A stretch of DNA of 64,000 nt from G020348385 sp964538085 (GTDB taxonomy: Bacteria > Acidobacteriota > Aminicenantia > Aminicenantales > Aminicenantaceae), in NCBI GenBank assembly GCA_964538085.1, contig CAZIDF010000011.1, positions 46,211-110,210 of the forward strand. The letters run 5' to 3'. The position numbers and the translations under genes were made by a program. The first letter of the stretch is position 1; each line of letters opens with the position of its first letter. The notes under the pieces were generated by a model that saw only the letters and a list, made by a program, of their open reading frames with translations, ran no database searches and was not told the DNA's origin. This document shows positions 16,852 through 24,298 of this stretch, piece by piece.

Positions 16852-17905
16852 CCAGGCCAACCGCATGTCCCAGTTTTTCCAGCCGGAGGATCTGGATGGG
16901 TGAATAAGGAATGCCATTCTTCAAGGCATTTTCCCTCTGGATCGACTCTTTTTCCCCAGGAAGGAGCATTTCTGGTCCCTGCCGGGATTTTATATCGGAT
17001 ATTGTCTTTGAAATGTGCGCCAAAACATCATCCTGCTCAAACAGGGTGTCGATGCGCCAGGCTTCGAATGTTTGACGAATCCGGCGTTTGTCGTTTTCCT
17101 TTAGAGGATCGACATAGGTGGATGATCCGGCACCGATGACATTGTCCAACTCGATCAGCATGGCCATCCCTGTTCCTTTGTATCCTGCTCCGGCCCCGAG
17201 CTCCCCCATGCCTCCCAACGGGATCATGGATCCTCTTTTTAAAAAATCCACAAATCCGTCAAAGGCCAGAGGATCCGTCGTCTTCGATCCGCTGGGAGCA
17301 TACACCGGAAACGGTAACGGGGATCCTTCTACCAGCGCTCGAAGAACACCGCTCACAGCATGAATGGTGGTGGCCATATCGATCGTGACAAAACCTCGAT
17401 CGTATGGAATGGACCAGGCAAGCACATTTGTGCCCAATCTATTTTTTTCTCCGCCGTATGGCTTCACCAAAGAAGGGGTCGTGCAGGTGACTCTTCCCGC
17501 AAGATCCTTTTCCTCACATATCTTTTCCGTGTAAATGGCACCGATACCAAAATGGTTGGCATTGGCCACATAGACCTTGCCGTACCCATGCTTCCGGGCT
17601 AACTCTTTGACTATGCCCACAGCATCCATGGCCATAGGATGGCCGAGATCCCCATGGGCATCGACATGCCGTATCGGAAAATATGGGTTTCGCGTCTTAT
17701 CCTCAGCAATAGCGCTTGGGTTTGTCCCTCCCTGTTTTATCGAACCGATAACGATCAAATCCAGACTGTTTATCCCATGAGAAAAAATTCCCCTCATGTC
17801 CGCTTCCACAAGAACCTCGGCCGTCACTGAGGCTTTGGACCGGGGAACATCATGTTTTATCAGAAGTTCGCTGACGAAGGATTTGACAATATCGGGTTTA
17901 TACAT
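16838..17905 (-). CDS. Malate/L-lactate dehydrogenase-family (Ldh2) NAD(P)-dependent oxidoreductase
   Basis: About 355 residues of the MDH/LDH type 2 family (YlbC, YiaK, ComC relatives), which interconvert 2-hydroxy and 2-oxo acids with NAD(P)H. Typical stretches are ADMRGIFSHGI near residue 41, VANANHFGIGAIYTEKI and FVTIDMATTIHAVSGV. I place the start at the ATG at 17905 (MYKPDIV), giving the family's usual length; the longer reading frame upstream adds a Cys-rich stretch unlike the family. No strong ribosome-binding site is evident. It stands between the two aromatic transcription units, so a role in aromatic or organic-acid metabolism is possible, but no substrate can be named. Confidence 0.8.
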   Translation of the reverse strand: MYKPDIVKSFVSELLIKHDVPRSKASVTAEVLVEADMRGIFSHGINSLDLIVIGSIKQGGTNPSAIAEDKTRNPYFPIRHVDAHGDLGHPMAMDAVGIVKELARKHGYGKVYVANANHFGIGAIYTEKICEEKDLAGRVTCTTPSLVKPYGGEKNRLGTNVLAWSIPYDRGFVTIDMATTIHAVSGVLRALVEGSPLPFPVYAPSGSKTTDPLAFDGFVDFLKRGSMIPLGGMGELGAGAGYKGTGMAMLIELDNVIGAGSSTYVDPLKENDKRRIRQTFEAWRIDTLFEQDDVLAHISKTISDIKSRQGPEMLLPGEKESIQRENALKNGIPYSPIQILRLEKLGHAVGLGQVS

Positions 17906-18015
17906 GAAGCCAGATGTGAATACCTTGCAAAAATTCCCTAATCTTGTCAAGAGAGAAAGCAGTTGGGAAGGGAAACCTCTGAATCCTCCACTACGAAAGC
18001 ACCCATCAAAATCTG

Positions 18016-18051
18016 ATCTTGCTTGACAGGCAAGATGGCAGATGATATGAA
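18016..18051 (+). promoter_or_regulatory. Promoter with operator-like inverted repeat for the hydratase/dehydrogenase genes
   Basis: TTGACA (18023-18028) and TATGAA (18046-18051) are 17 bp apart, giving a predicted start near 18058 and a short leader to the ATG at 18088. A perfect inverted repeat ATCTTGC-N7-GCAAGAT (18016-18022 and 18030-18036) brackets the -35 box. A related CTTG-T-CAAG word lies at 17943-17951. The shared CTTG/CAAG halves with the 16837 palindrome suggest one regulator for both units; no TetR- or MarR-type regulator gene is visible nearby. Confidence 0.5.
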
Positions 18052-18087
18052 TGTTTCCCATGGGATTTTTTAAAAAAGAGGGGCATC

Positions 18088-18858
18088 ATGACTTATGAAA
18101 ACATCATCTTCGACGTGAAAGAAGACAGAGCGTTTTTGACCATCGACCGGCCACCGATGAACATCCTCAACATCGCCACGATGAGAGAGATAAACGATGC
18201 GATCACTTCCCTGAAAGACAGCAAAAATATCAAAGCTTTGATCATCACAGGATCAGGGGAGAAAGCATTTTCCGCCGGTGTGGATGTCACCGAACACACA
18301 GAGGAAAAAGTGGAAGAAATGCTCCAGGTTTTCCACGACATATTCCGTAATTTATCCAAGCTCGATCAGGTCACGATAGCTGCAGCTAAAGGGTTCACTC
18401 TGGGAGGCGGTTGCGAGCTCGCACTATTCTGTGACATGGTCTTCGCCGCCGACAACCTGAAAATAGGGCAGCCGGAGATAACACTCTCGGCTATCCCTCC
18501 CATCGCCCTTTTGATCATGCCCCGTCTCGTCGGCTTGAAAAAGGCAGCAGAGTTGCTTTTCACTGGCAAGGTCATTAAGGCAGACGAGGCCGAGCGGATA
18601 GGGCTGGTCAACAAAATTGTCCCGATGGATTCTTTCGATACAGAACTAGCGAGTTTTATCCAGCCTATTTTCGAGCTGAGTTTGATCGGCTTGAAATTCT
18701 CGAAAAGAGGAATCCAACTGGGATTGGAAACACATTTTCCCGAAGGATTGGAAAAAATTGAAAAGATGTATCTCGAAGATCTGATGGCCTCTGAGGATGC
18801 CCATGAAGGATTGAAGGCATTCATGGAAAAGAGGAAACCCATCTGGAAAAATCAATAA
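18088..18858 (+). CDS. Cyclohexa-1,5-diene-1-carbonyl-CoA hydratase-like crotonase
   Basis: A 256-residue enoyl-CoA hydratase/isomerase-family protein. The oxyanion-hole region FSAGVDV, GGGCELALFCD (Glu110) and GQPEITL (Glu130) are intact. The segment GVDV..HT..KV..M..VFH resembles the Dch/BamR dienoyl-CoA hydratases I recall from Thauera, Geobacter and Syntrophus. Those add water to the ring-reduced dienoyl-CoA, giving 6-hydroxycyclohex-1-ene-1-carbonyl-CoA. The next gene, twelve bases downstream, encodes the enzyme expected to act on that product, which strengthens the call. A general short-chain enoyl-CoA hydratase is the alternative. Confidence 0.78.
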   Translation: MTYENIIFDVKEDRAFLTIDRPPMNILNIATMREINDAITSLKDSKNIKALIITGSGEKAFSAGVDVTEHTEEKVEEMLQVFHDIFRNLSKLDQVTIAAAKGFTLGGGCELALFCDMVFAADNLKIGQPEITLSAIPPIALLIMPRLVGLKKAAELLFTGKVIKADEAERIGLVNKIVPMDSFDTELASFIQPIFELSLIGLKFSKRGIQLGLETHFPEGLEKIEKMYLEDLMASEDAHEGLKAFMEKRKPIWKNQ

Positions 18859-18869
18859 AGGAGAGGATA

Positions 18870-19898
18870 ATGAAAGCCGCTGTATTTCACGGGCCTAACC
18901 AGCCTTTAAAAATCGAGGAGGTGGCAACACCAAAAATCGATTCCCATGAAATTCTCGTGAAAATCGCTGCCTGCGGAGTATGCAACACGGACATGCATTA
19001 TATCGATCATGGCGTCCCTACCTTTAAAAAGCCACCGATGATCCTCGGGCACGAGCCATCAGGAACGGTGGCAGAAGTGGGGGAGAACGTTAAAAACTTC
19101 CAGGTCGGAGACAGGGTTCTCATCCCGCCTGTTTTTTCCTGCGGATATTGCGACAACTGCCGTCTCGGCAAAGAAAACATCTGTTTGAACATGATGATGT
19201 TAGGCAATCATATAGATGGCGCCTATGCGGAATACACCAAGGTTCCGGCTAAAGATTGCCAACACCTTCCGGAAGACCTCCCGATACAAGAATCCAGCAT
19301 TATCGCGGATGCCATCTCCACCCCCTTTCATGCGGTGAAAAACAGGGCAAAAGTACGGCCTGGCGATTCGGTCGTGGTATTCGGATGCGGCGGAGTGGGC
19401 ATCAATGTGGTGCAAACCGCAGCCGCTGCAGGAGGTTTAGTCATCGCGGTGGATATCGTCGATTATAAACTGGATGTTGCCAAGAAGCTTGGCGCCCAGC
19501 ATACGATCAATGCCAGGGATATGGAGGACAAGGCCCTTCTCAAACAGATAAGAACCTTAACAGGGGGGGGCGCTGATATTTCAATCGAAGCGATAGGAAA
19601 TCCCAAAACAATCGTGCTGGGAGCCAATTCTGTGAAGCCGGGAGGATGCCATTGCCAGGTGGGTTACACGCACCATGATGTCCCGATCAATGCGGCCAGG
19701 CTTATGTTCCGGGAATTGGAGATCAAGGGATCCCTGGGCTGCCGTCCTGTGGATTATCCTAAAATCATCGAAATGGTCCGGATCGGAAAAATCCAGCTGG
19801 AGCCTGTGGTTACACACAAATTCAAGCTGGATGAAATAAACGATGCTCTCGATCTGTTGAGAAAGGGCGAATCACTCCGGTCCATCATCATCTTCTAG
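18870..19898 (+). CDS. Zinc alcohol dehydrogenase, probably 6-hydroxycyclohex-1-ene-1-carbonyl-CoA dehydrogenase
   Basis: A 342-residue medium-chain dehydrogenase. Catalytic zinc ligands appear in CGVCNTD (C38) and GHEPSG (H61, E62). The structural zinc site is C91, C94, C97 and C105, and the NAD-binding loop is VFGCGGVGINVVQ. Immediately after the dienoyl-CoA hydratase-like gene and in the same cluster as BamA, it is best read as Had/BamQ. That enzyme oxidises the 6-hydroxy-enoyl-CoA to the 6-oxo compound hydrolysed by BamA. Substrate assignment rests on context, as MDR sequences alone rarely decide it. The ATG follows GGAGAGG. Confidence 0.78.
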   Translation: MKAAVFHGPNQPLKIEEVATPKIDSHEILVKIAACGVCNTDMHYIDHGVPTFKKPPMILGHEPSGTVAEVGENVKNFQVGDRVLIPPVFSCGYCDNCRLGKENICLNMMMLGNHIDGAYAEYTKVPAKDCQHLPEDLPIQESSIIADAISTPFHAVKNRAKVRPGDSVVVFGCGGVGINVVQTAAAAGGLVIAVDIVDYKLDVAKKLGAQHTINARDMEDKALLKQIRTLTGGGADISIEAIGNPKTIVLGANSVKPGGCHCQVGYTHHDVPINAARLMFRELEIKGSLGCRPVDYPKIIEMVRIGKIQLEPVVTHKFKLDEINDALDLLRKGESLRSIIIF

Positions 19899-19921
19899 CC
19901 ATCGGTTACCGCATCAATCAA

Positions 19922-20035
19922 TGACAATTATTGTCTCTTAAAAGCAATTTTTTGTCATTTAGGAAGAGGCCATATTTTTTTATTTTGTTTATTTTCATAT
20001 ACTTAAATCAGCATACATTTGGTACAATACTTGCA
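19922..20035 (+). promoter_or_regulatory. Sigma54 promoter with upstream TGTC elements for the pilin-like gene
   Basis: TGGTACAATACTTGCA at 20020-20035 matches the sigma54 consensus TGGCAC-N5-TTGCA with exact GG-to-GC spacing; the start would be near 20046. Upstream, TGACA (19922-19926), TGTC (19932-19935) and TGTC (19953-19956), including the palindrome GACAAT-T-ATTGTC, resemble PilR enhancer half-sites, which are known to contain TGTC. A PilR/sigma54 circuit is the known way of controlling pilA in many bacteria. No pilS or pilR gene is in the window. Confidence 0.6.
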
Positions 20036-20084
20036 CAATTTGGATTGGAATTTATTTGTATAGCTTTGTGAAGGATATGTGCCC

Positions 20085-20624
20085 ATGAAAAAAATAAATC
20101 AGGGATTCACCCTTATAGAGCTTCTGATCGTTGTGGCTATTATCGGGATTCTTGCCAGCTTGCTTATTCCCAATGCGATGACAGCCATCCAGAAGTCCAA
20201 GCAAAAAAGCACGATGAAAGAAATCGTATCTATTGCCACTGCAGCGGTAGATTTCACGATGGATAACGGGGACTGGCAATTCAGTCAATCTGGAGATATC
20301 ACTGAGGGCTGCGATTTTGTTCTAGCCATCACACCATTCTACCTTAAAATTTGTCCCACAGAGGACCAATGGGGAGAGCCCTACAAGGTGTATCTTGGAA
20401 CCCAATCTGCTGTGCGAGATATCCAATCCAGCGATGTGGGGCCAGACGATTTTGTGATTGAATCTTATGGCCGAGACTCGATTACCGATGGATGGGTTTA
20501 CGATCCCGCGAGCACTGAAGACGACTACTACATGGTGACCGGGCTCCCCGCATTCAATAACGATATGGTCAACTGGAACGGAAGCTGGATCCGGGCTCCC
20601 AAAGTCGCCGTTTCAGGCAATTAA
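20085..20624 (+). CDS. Type IV pilin/GspG-like prepilin
   Basis: About 179 residues. A short basic leader is followed by the prepilin peptidase site G|FTLIELLIVVAIIGILA, with Glu at +5 of the mature protein, and a 25-residue hydrophobic helix. The C-terminal part contains DQWGEPYKVY, a feature of GspG-type pseudopilins. The protein is longer than the short conductive pilins of Geobacter. The ATG at 20085 follows AAGGA with normal spacing; the GTG two codons earlier is too close to it. It stands alone, downstream of a sigma54 promoter and between the aromatic and beta-oxidation genes. A structural pilin or a secretion pseudopilin are both possible. Confidence 0.85.
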   Translation: MKKINQGFTLIELLIVVAIIGILASLLIPNAMTAIQKSKQKSTMKEIVSIATAAVDFTMDNGDWQFSQSGDITEGCDFVLAITPFYLKICPTEDQWGEPYKVYLGTQSAVRDIQSSDVGPDDFVIESYGRDSITDGWVYDPASTEDDYYMVTGLPAFNNDMVNWNGSWIRAPKVAVSGN

Positions 20625-20710
20625 ATTCATTTTCGCTCCTATCCAAACCATTTGTCCTCGCATCCGTATTTGTGGTAGATTTTATTTTATTGTTGTTTTG
20701 GAGGAAGAGT

Positions 20711-21109
20711 ATGAAAATATCGATGTCAAAAGTCCGATTGATTATTCCTGTCTTGTTTGCTTTGTTCCTCGTTCATTCAGCTTTGGTGGCTCAAGACGCT
20801 AAATCATTCGAAGGCACTTGGAACGGCTCGCTCAGTGTGATGGGCCAAGAATTGGAGATAATAATCGAATTATCTCTGGATGAGAGCAAAAATATTCAGG
20901 GAAATATCGACATCCCAGCCCAAGGCGCTATGGATTTACCTCTCGGAGAATTCAATATCGATGGAAAAAAAATATCCTTCAAGATCGTCCATCCCCAAGT
21001 TCAGGGAGATCCGACTTTCCGAGGGGAATTAGACGAGGCGGGCAAGAAAATTGCCGGAGAATTTTCTCAGGGTGGTGCAGTCGGTACTTTTTCCGTGGAA
21101 AAACAGTAA
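20711..21109 (+). CDS. Secreted small beta-rich protein of unknown function
   Basis: About 132 residues starting at the ATG at 20711, after GGAGGAAG. A clear signal peptide (residues 1-28, ending near LVAQDA) is followed by a repetitive beta pattern: GTWNGSL, LEIIIELSLDE, IQGNIDIP, GEFNIDGKKISFKI, FRGELDEAGKKIAGEFSQ. This layout resembles the small lipocalin-like domain found alone or in front of secreted alpha/beta hydrolases. No catalytic residues or metal sites are evident. It ends 27 bases from the convergent crotonase gene. I do not recognise a function. Confidence 0.7.
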   Translation: MKISMSKVRLIIPVLFALFLVHSALVAQDAKSFEGTWNGSLSVMGQELEIIIELSLDESKNIQGNIDIPAQGAMDLPLGEFNIDGKKISFKIVHPQVQGDPTFRGELDEAGKKIAGEFSQGGAVGTFSVEKQ

Positions 21110-21136
21110 AGCCGCATAGATCGAATTTAATTTAAA

Positions 21137-21916
21137 TCATTTCCCTTTGAACGTGCCTTTGCGTTTTTCCAAGAATGCCTGCACCCCTTCTTTTTTATCT
21201 TCTGTTGAACAGGTCAAGGCATGAAGGTAGGATTCGAGAGCATAACCTGAGGTCGAATCTCCTCCCTGGCTTCGATTCACTGCCTCTTTTGCGTACCGAA
21301 CAGCTAGAGGGGGTCGTTTGGCGATCTTTTGCGCCAAACCCATCGCTTTTTCCATCAATTCATCCTGGGAAATAACTTGATTGACCAGACCGATCCTGTA
21401 GGCTTCCTGAGCATCGATAAAATCGCCGGTAAGGATCATCTCCATCGCCCGGCCTAGCCCGACCAATCGGGGAAGTCGTTGTGTCCCCCCATCTCCGGGG
21501 ATAATGCCTAATTTGACCTCTGGAGCACCAAACTGTGCTTGCTCTGAACAGATACGGATGGAACAGGCCAGAGCAAGCTCTAATCCCCCGCCCAGAGCAA
21601 AGCCGTTCACAGCTGCTATCGCGGGAACGGGCAGATTTTCTATTCGGGAAAAGATCTCTTGTCTTTGGCGCGAGACTTTCCTTCCTAACAAAACATCCCT
21701 GTCTACCAGCTCCTGGATATCCGCTCCTGCCACAAAAGCCTTCTCCCCTGCTCCTGTGATGACAAGAACTCGAAGATCTCCATCATTTTCCGCATCGTCA
21801 AGGAACCGCGACAGCTCCCCCATTAATTCGTTAGAAAGAGCGTTCAGCTTATCCGGACGGTTGATGGTCAACACCCCTATAGTATCTTTTTTTTCATAAA
21901 TAAGAGTTTTATACAT
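21137..21916 (-). CDS. Enoyl-CoA hydratase (crotonase)
   Basis: A 259-residue enoyl-CoA hydratase. Both catalytic glutamates are present, E113 in GGGLELALAC and E133 in GAPEVKLGIIPGDGGTQRL, which is the signature of true hydratases rather than isomerases. FVAGADIQEL forms the oxyanion hole. It would hydrate crotonyl-CoA or similar 2-enoyl-CoAs. It is the last gene of a leftward beta-oxidation set (thiolase, hydroxyacyl-CoA dehydrogenase, acyl-CoA dehydrogenase), separated from the acyl-CoA dehydrogenase gene by repeat copy C. The set matches the crotonyl-CoA to acetyl-CoA branch needed after benzoyl-CoA ring cleavage. Confidence 0.9.
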   Translation of the reverse strand: MYKTLIYEKKDTIGVLTINRPDKLNALSNELMGELSRFLDDAENDGDLRVLVITGAGEKAFVAGADIQELVDRDVLLGRKVSRQRQEIFSRIENLPVPAIAAVNGFALGGGLELALACSIRICSEQAQFGAPEVKLGIIPGDGGTQRLPRLVGLGRAMEMILTGDFIDAQEAYRIGLVNQVISQDELMEKAMGLAQKIAKRPPLAVRYAKEAVNRSQGGDSTSGYALESYLHALTCSTEDKKEGVQAFLEKRKGTFKGK

Positions 21917-21960
21917 CCCTTTTCTCCCTTTTTATTCCATAACTTAAGTACAATAAGCTG

Positions 21961-22210
21961 CCTGGATTATTTACGGGCCAAGATTGCTGCGGCGACGAAG
22001 AAGTAGCCCATGAAGTTGTAGTAAGCTACTGCGAATGGGCTGCAATGAAGTCGACGTGGTGAGATTGGCCCACCCGAAGGGTAAAAAATGCTTAGAGAAT
22101 GAAGAGTCTTTTTTAAACAAATATTAATCTTTGCTACAGCAATATCAGTGAAATTTCCTGATGTTGCTGTAGCAAAGATATTAGGTAGCATTTTTTGTAA
22201 ATAATTCAGG
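21961..22210 (-). repeat. Dispersed structured intergenic repeat, copy C (reverse orientation, longest hairpin)
   Basis: A 250-bp element with ends CCTGGATTATTTACG and ATAATTCAGG, lying in the opposite orientation to copies A, B and D. Stem 1 pairs 22083-22092 (AAAAAATGCT) with 22187-22196. Within its loop is a further hairpin, 22127-22148 against 22158-22179, with 21 of 22 positions paired. The conserved half reads GTAGCCCATGAAG...CTTCATGGGCTAC-like domains with tip GTAGTAAGCTAC. It separates the crotonase and acyl-CoA dehydrogenase genes and ends directly at the latter's stop codon. Confidence 0.8.
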
Positions 22211-23365
22211 CTAAGTGAAGGCGCGGATGCCCAGTTCCAAAGCCCCGATTATGAGCTGTTGGATCTGGGAAGTTCCCTCATACAGAGTGTTGATCCGGGC
22301 ATCCCGGTAAAAACGTTCTACGTCATACTCTCCAGAAAAACCGTATCCCCCATGAACTTGAATGGCTTTGTAGGCCACTCGGTTGGCCATCTCGCTGCAG
22401 TAATACTTGGCAATAGAAGTTTCCCTCGTATTGCGCAATTCCTTATTTTTCATATGCCCTGCCCGGTAAACCAGGAGGCGGCCAGCCTCGCACTCCACCA
22501 CCATATCCGCAATCATTTGCTGAACGAGTTGGAAGCTCGCGATCGGTTTTCCGAACTGGATGCGCTGCTTGGCATACTCTTTACAAATGTCAACACATCC
22601 CTGCGCCAATCCCACACAGCCCGCAGCAACGGTGTAGCGACCAAAATCCAAAGTCCCTAATGCGATTTTGAATCCTTTGTTCACTTCACCCAGTATGTTT
22701 TCCTTTGGGACTCGGCAATCCTCCAAAAAAATCTCGCCCGTGTTCGATGCCCGTAGCCCCAGCTTATCGTGAAGATCCTTGGTGGAAAATCCTTTAAAGT
22801 CTTTCTCGACGATAAAGGCCGTGATCCCCCTGGCCCCAGCTTCAGGATCTGTCTTGGCATACACAATAGCCATATCCGCAAGACCCGCGTTGGTGATCCA
22901 TGTTTTTTGACCATTGAGGATATAATAATCTCCATCCTCTTTTGCAGTGGAAATCATGCCGGCCGGGTCACTGCCTGCATTGGGTTCTGTGAGGCCATAA
23001 CACCCGATCCACTCCCCACTTGTCAATTTCGGCAGGTATTTTTTCTTCTGCTCCTCATTCCCATACTTGTTAAGTGGGAGTTCGACCAGTGATACCTGGA
23101 CAGAGTAGGTGCCTCTAAGAGAGGAATCAACCCTCCCTATCTCCTCAGCAACGATTGCATGACTGATAAAATCAAATCCGGCTCCCCCGTATTCCTCCGG
23201 GATCGGAGTCCCCATAAACCCGAGCTCGGCGAGTTTATGGAAGATATCCCGCGGAAATTGTGCCTTTTTGTCATTTTCGCTGGCAACAGGCGCAATTTCT
23301 TCATTGGCAAATTTCCGGATAGTATCTTGAATCATTTTCTGTTCTTCCGTCAGATCAAAATCCAT
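22211..23365 (-). CDS. Acyl-CoA dehydrogenase, glutaryl-CoA dehydrogenase-like
   Basis: A 384-residue flavoprotein. The catalytic base is Glu363 in LYEGTSQIQ, and FAD contacts include YGLTEPNAGSD and TWITNAG. The segment around R84 (LRGTYSVQVSL) resembles the YRSAMSVQSSL stretch of glutaryl-CoA dehydrogenases, whose arginine binds the substrate's distal carboxylate; butyryl- and medium-chain enzymes do not have it. In a benzoyl-CoA degrader this step (glutaryl-CoA to crotonyl-CoA or glutaconyl-CoA) is required, so the assignment makes metabolic sense. It remains tentative without an alignment; butyryl-CoA dehydrogenase is the alternative. No electron-transfer flavoprotein gene is next to it. 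Confidence 0.85.
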   Translation of the reverse strand: MDFDLTEEQKMIQDTIRKFANEEIAPVASENDKKAQFPRDIFHKLAELGFMGTPIPEEYGGAGFDFISHAIVAEEIGRVDSSLRGTYSVQVSLVELPLNKYGNEEQKKKYLPKLTSGEWIGCYGLTEPNAGSDPAGMISTAKEDGDYYILNGQKTWITNAGLADMAIVYAKTDPEAGARGITAFIVEKDFKGFSTKDLHDKLGLRASNTGEIFLEDCRVPKENILGEVNKGFKIALGTLDFGRYTVAAGCVGLAQGCVDICKEYAKQRIQFGKPIASFQLVQQMIADMVVECEAGRLLVYRAGHMKNKELRNTRETSIAKYYCSEMANRVAYKAIQVHGGYGFSGEYDVERFYRDARINTLYEGTSQIQQLIIGALELGIRAFT

Positions 23366-23429
23366 GGCAAACTCCTTTTCATTTTTCTTCTTGTACGAAT
23401 CCTTACCTCTCCTCTAATTCAGGAAAAAA

Positions 23430-24281
23430 CTAGTATTTGTAAAATCCTTCTCCGGACTTTTTGCCCAATCTACCCTCTGCAACCATCTGTTTGATGATAT
23501 TGGGGGGTTTGTAGCGTTCATCGTTCAACTTTTTATACAGCGTTTCCATCTTGGCCAGATGGATGTCCAATCCAATCATATCGATCAAGGCTAAAGGCCC
23601 CATGGGCAATCCTGCCCCCAGCTTCATGGCTTCATCGATATCCTGCGGAGAGGCAATCCCATCGGCATAAACCACGGCTGCCTCATTGAGCAAACCTGCC
23701 AAAACGCGGCTCACGATCCCTGCCGGAGCCTCTTTGAAAGTGACGACAGGAACTTTCCCCAATTTTTCGGCAAATTCTTTGGTGGCCGACACTGTTTCGT
23801 CTGTTGTCTGGTCCCCTCGGATGATTTCGACCAGCTTCATGATGACAGCTGGATTGAAAAAATGCATCCCGATGATTTTATCCGGCCGCGACGTTGCCGA
23901 TGCGATCTCACTCACCGAAAGAGCGGTGGTGTTGCTCGCCATAATCGTGTCGGCTGAACAGAGGGTGTCCAACTTCTGGAAAATCTCCTTTTTCAAATCT
24001 ATGTTCTCCAGGACCGCCTCTATAACAAAATCGCTATCTCCGGCCAATTCCAAACCAGTGACCCAATTTATCCGAGAAAGGACCGAGTCCATATCTTCCT
24101 GGGATATTTTCCCTTTTTCTATCCTCCTTTGGAGGCCTTTGGTGACCTTGTTTCTAGCTTTATCGATGATCTCATCGGAGACATCGGTTACCGTTACATC
24201 ATATCCTTTTTGTGCGCAAAGCTGGGCGATACCCGCTCCCATAATTCCAGCTCCGATAACAAAGGGTTTTTTAACTTCCAT
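23430..24281 (-). CDS. 3-hydroxybutyryl-CoA dehydrogenase
   Basis: About 283 residues of the 3-hydroxyacyl-CoA dehydrogenase family. The N-terminal Rossmann loop is GAGIMGAGIAQ (10-20), the catalytic histidine lies in GMHFFNP, and the C-terminal domain has the usual AGLPMGPLALIDMIGLD. The single-domain length marks it as an Hbd/PaaH-type enzyme oxidising (S)-3-hydroxybutyryl-CoA with NAD. The ATG at 24281 is chosen because AAAGGAGG stands five bases before it; the upstream in-frame start has no such site. It follows the thiolase gene by 17 bases in the beta-oxidation set. Confidence 0.92.
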   Translation of the reverse strand: MEVKKPFVIGAGIMGAGIAQLCAQKGYDVTVTDVSDEIIDKARNKVTKGLQRRIEKGKISQEDMDSVLSRINWVTGLELAGDSDFVIEAVLENIDLKKEIFQKLDTLCSADTIMASNTTALSVSEIASATSRPDKIIGMHFFNPAVIMKLVEIIRGDQTTDETVSATKEFAEKLGKVPVVTFKEAPAGIVSRVLAGLLNEAAVVYADGIASPQDIDEAMKLGAGLPMGPLALIDMIGLDIHLAKMETLYKKLNDERYKPPNIIKQMVAEGRLGKKSGEGFYKY

Positions 24282-24298
24282 GTTTCCTCCTTTTAGAT

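Noticed and set aside
15685..17139. A 484-codon open frame on the plus strand
   Set aside because: It lies antisense to the clearly recognisable reductase subunit and part of the Ldh2-family gene, has no family resemblance, and arises from codon bias on the opposite strand.
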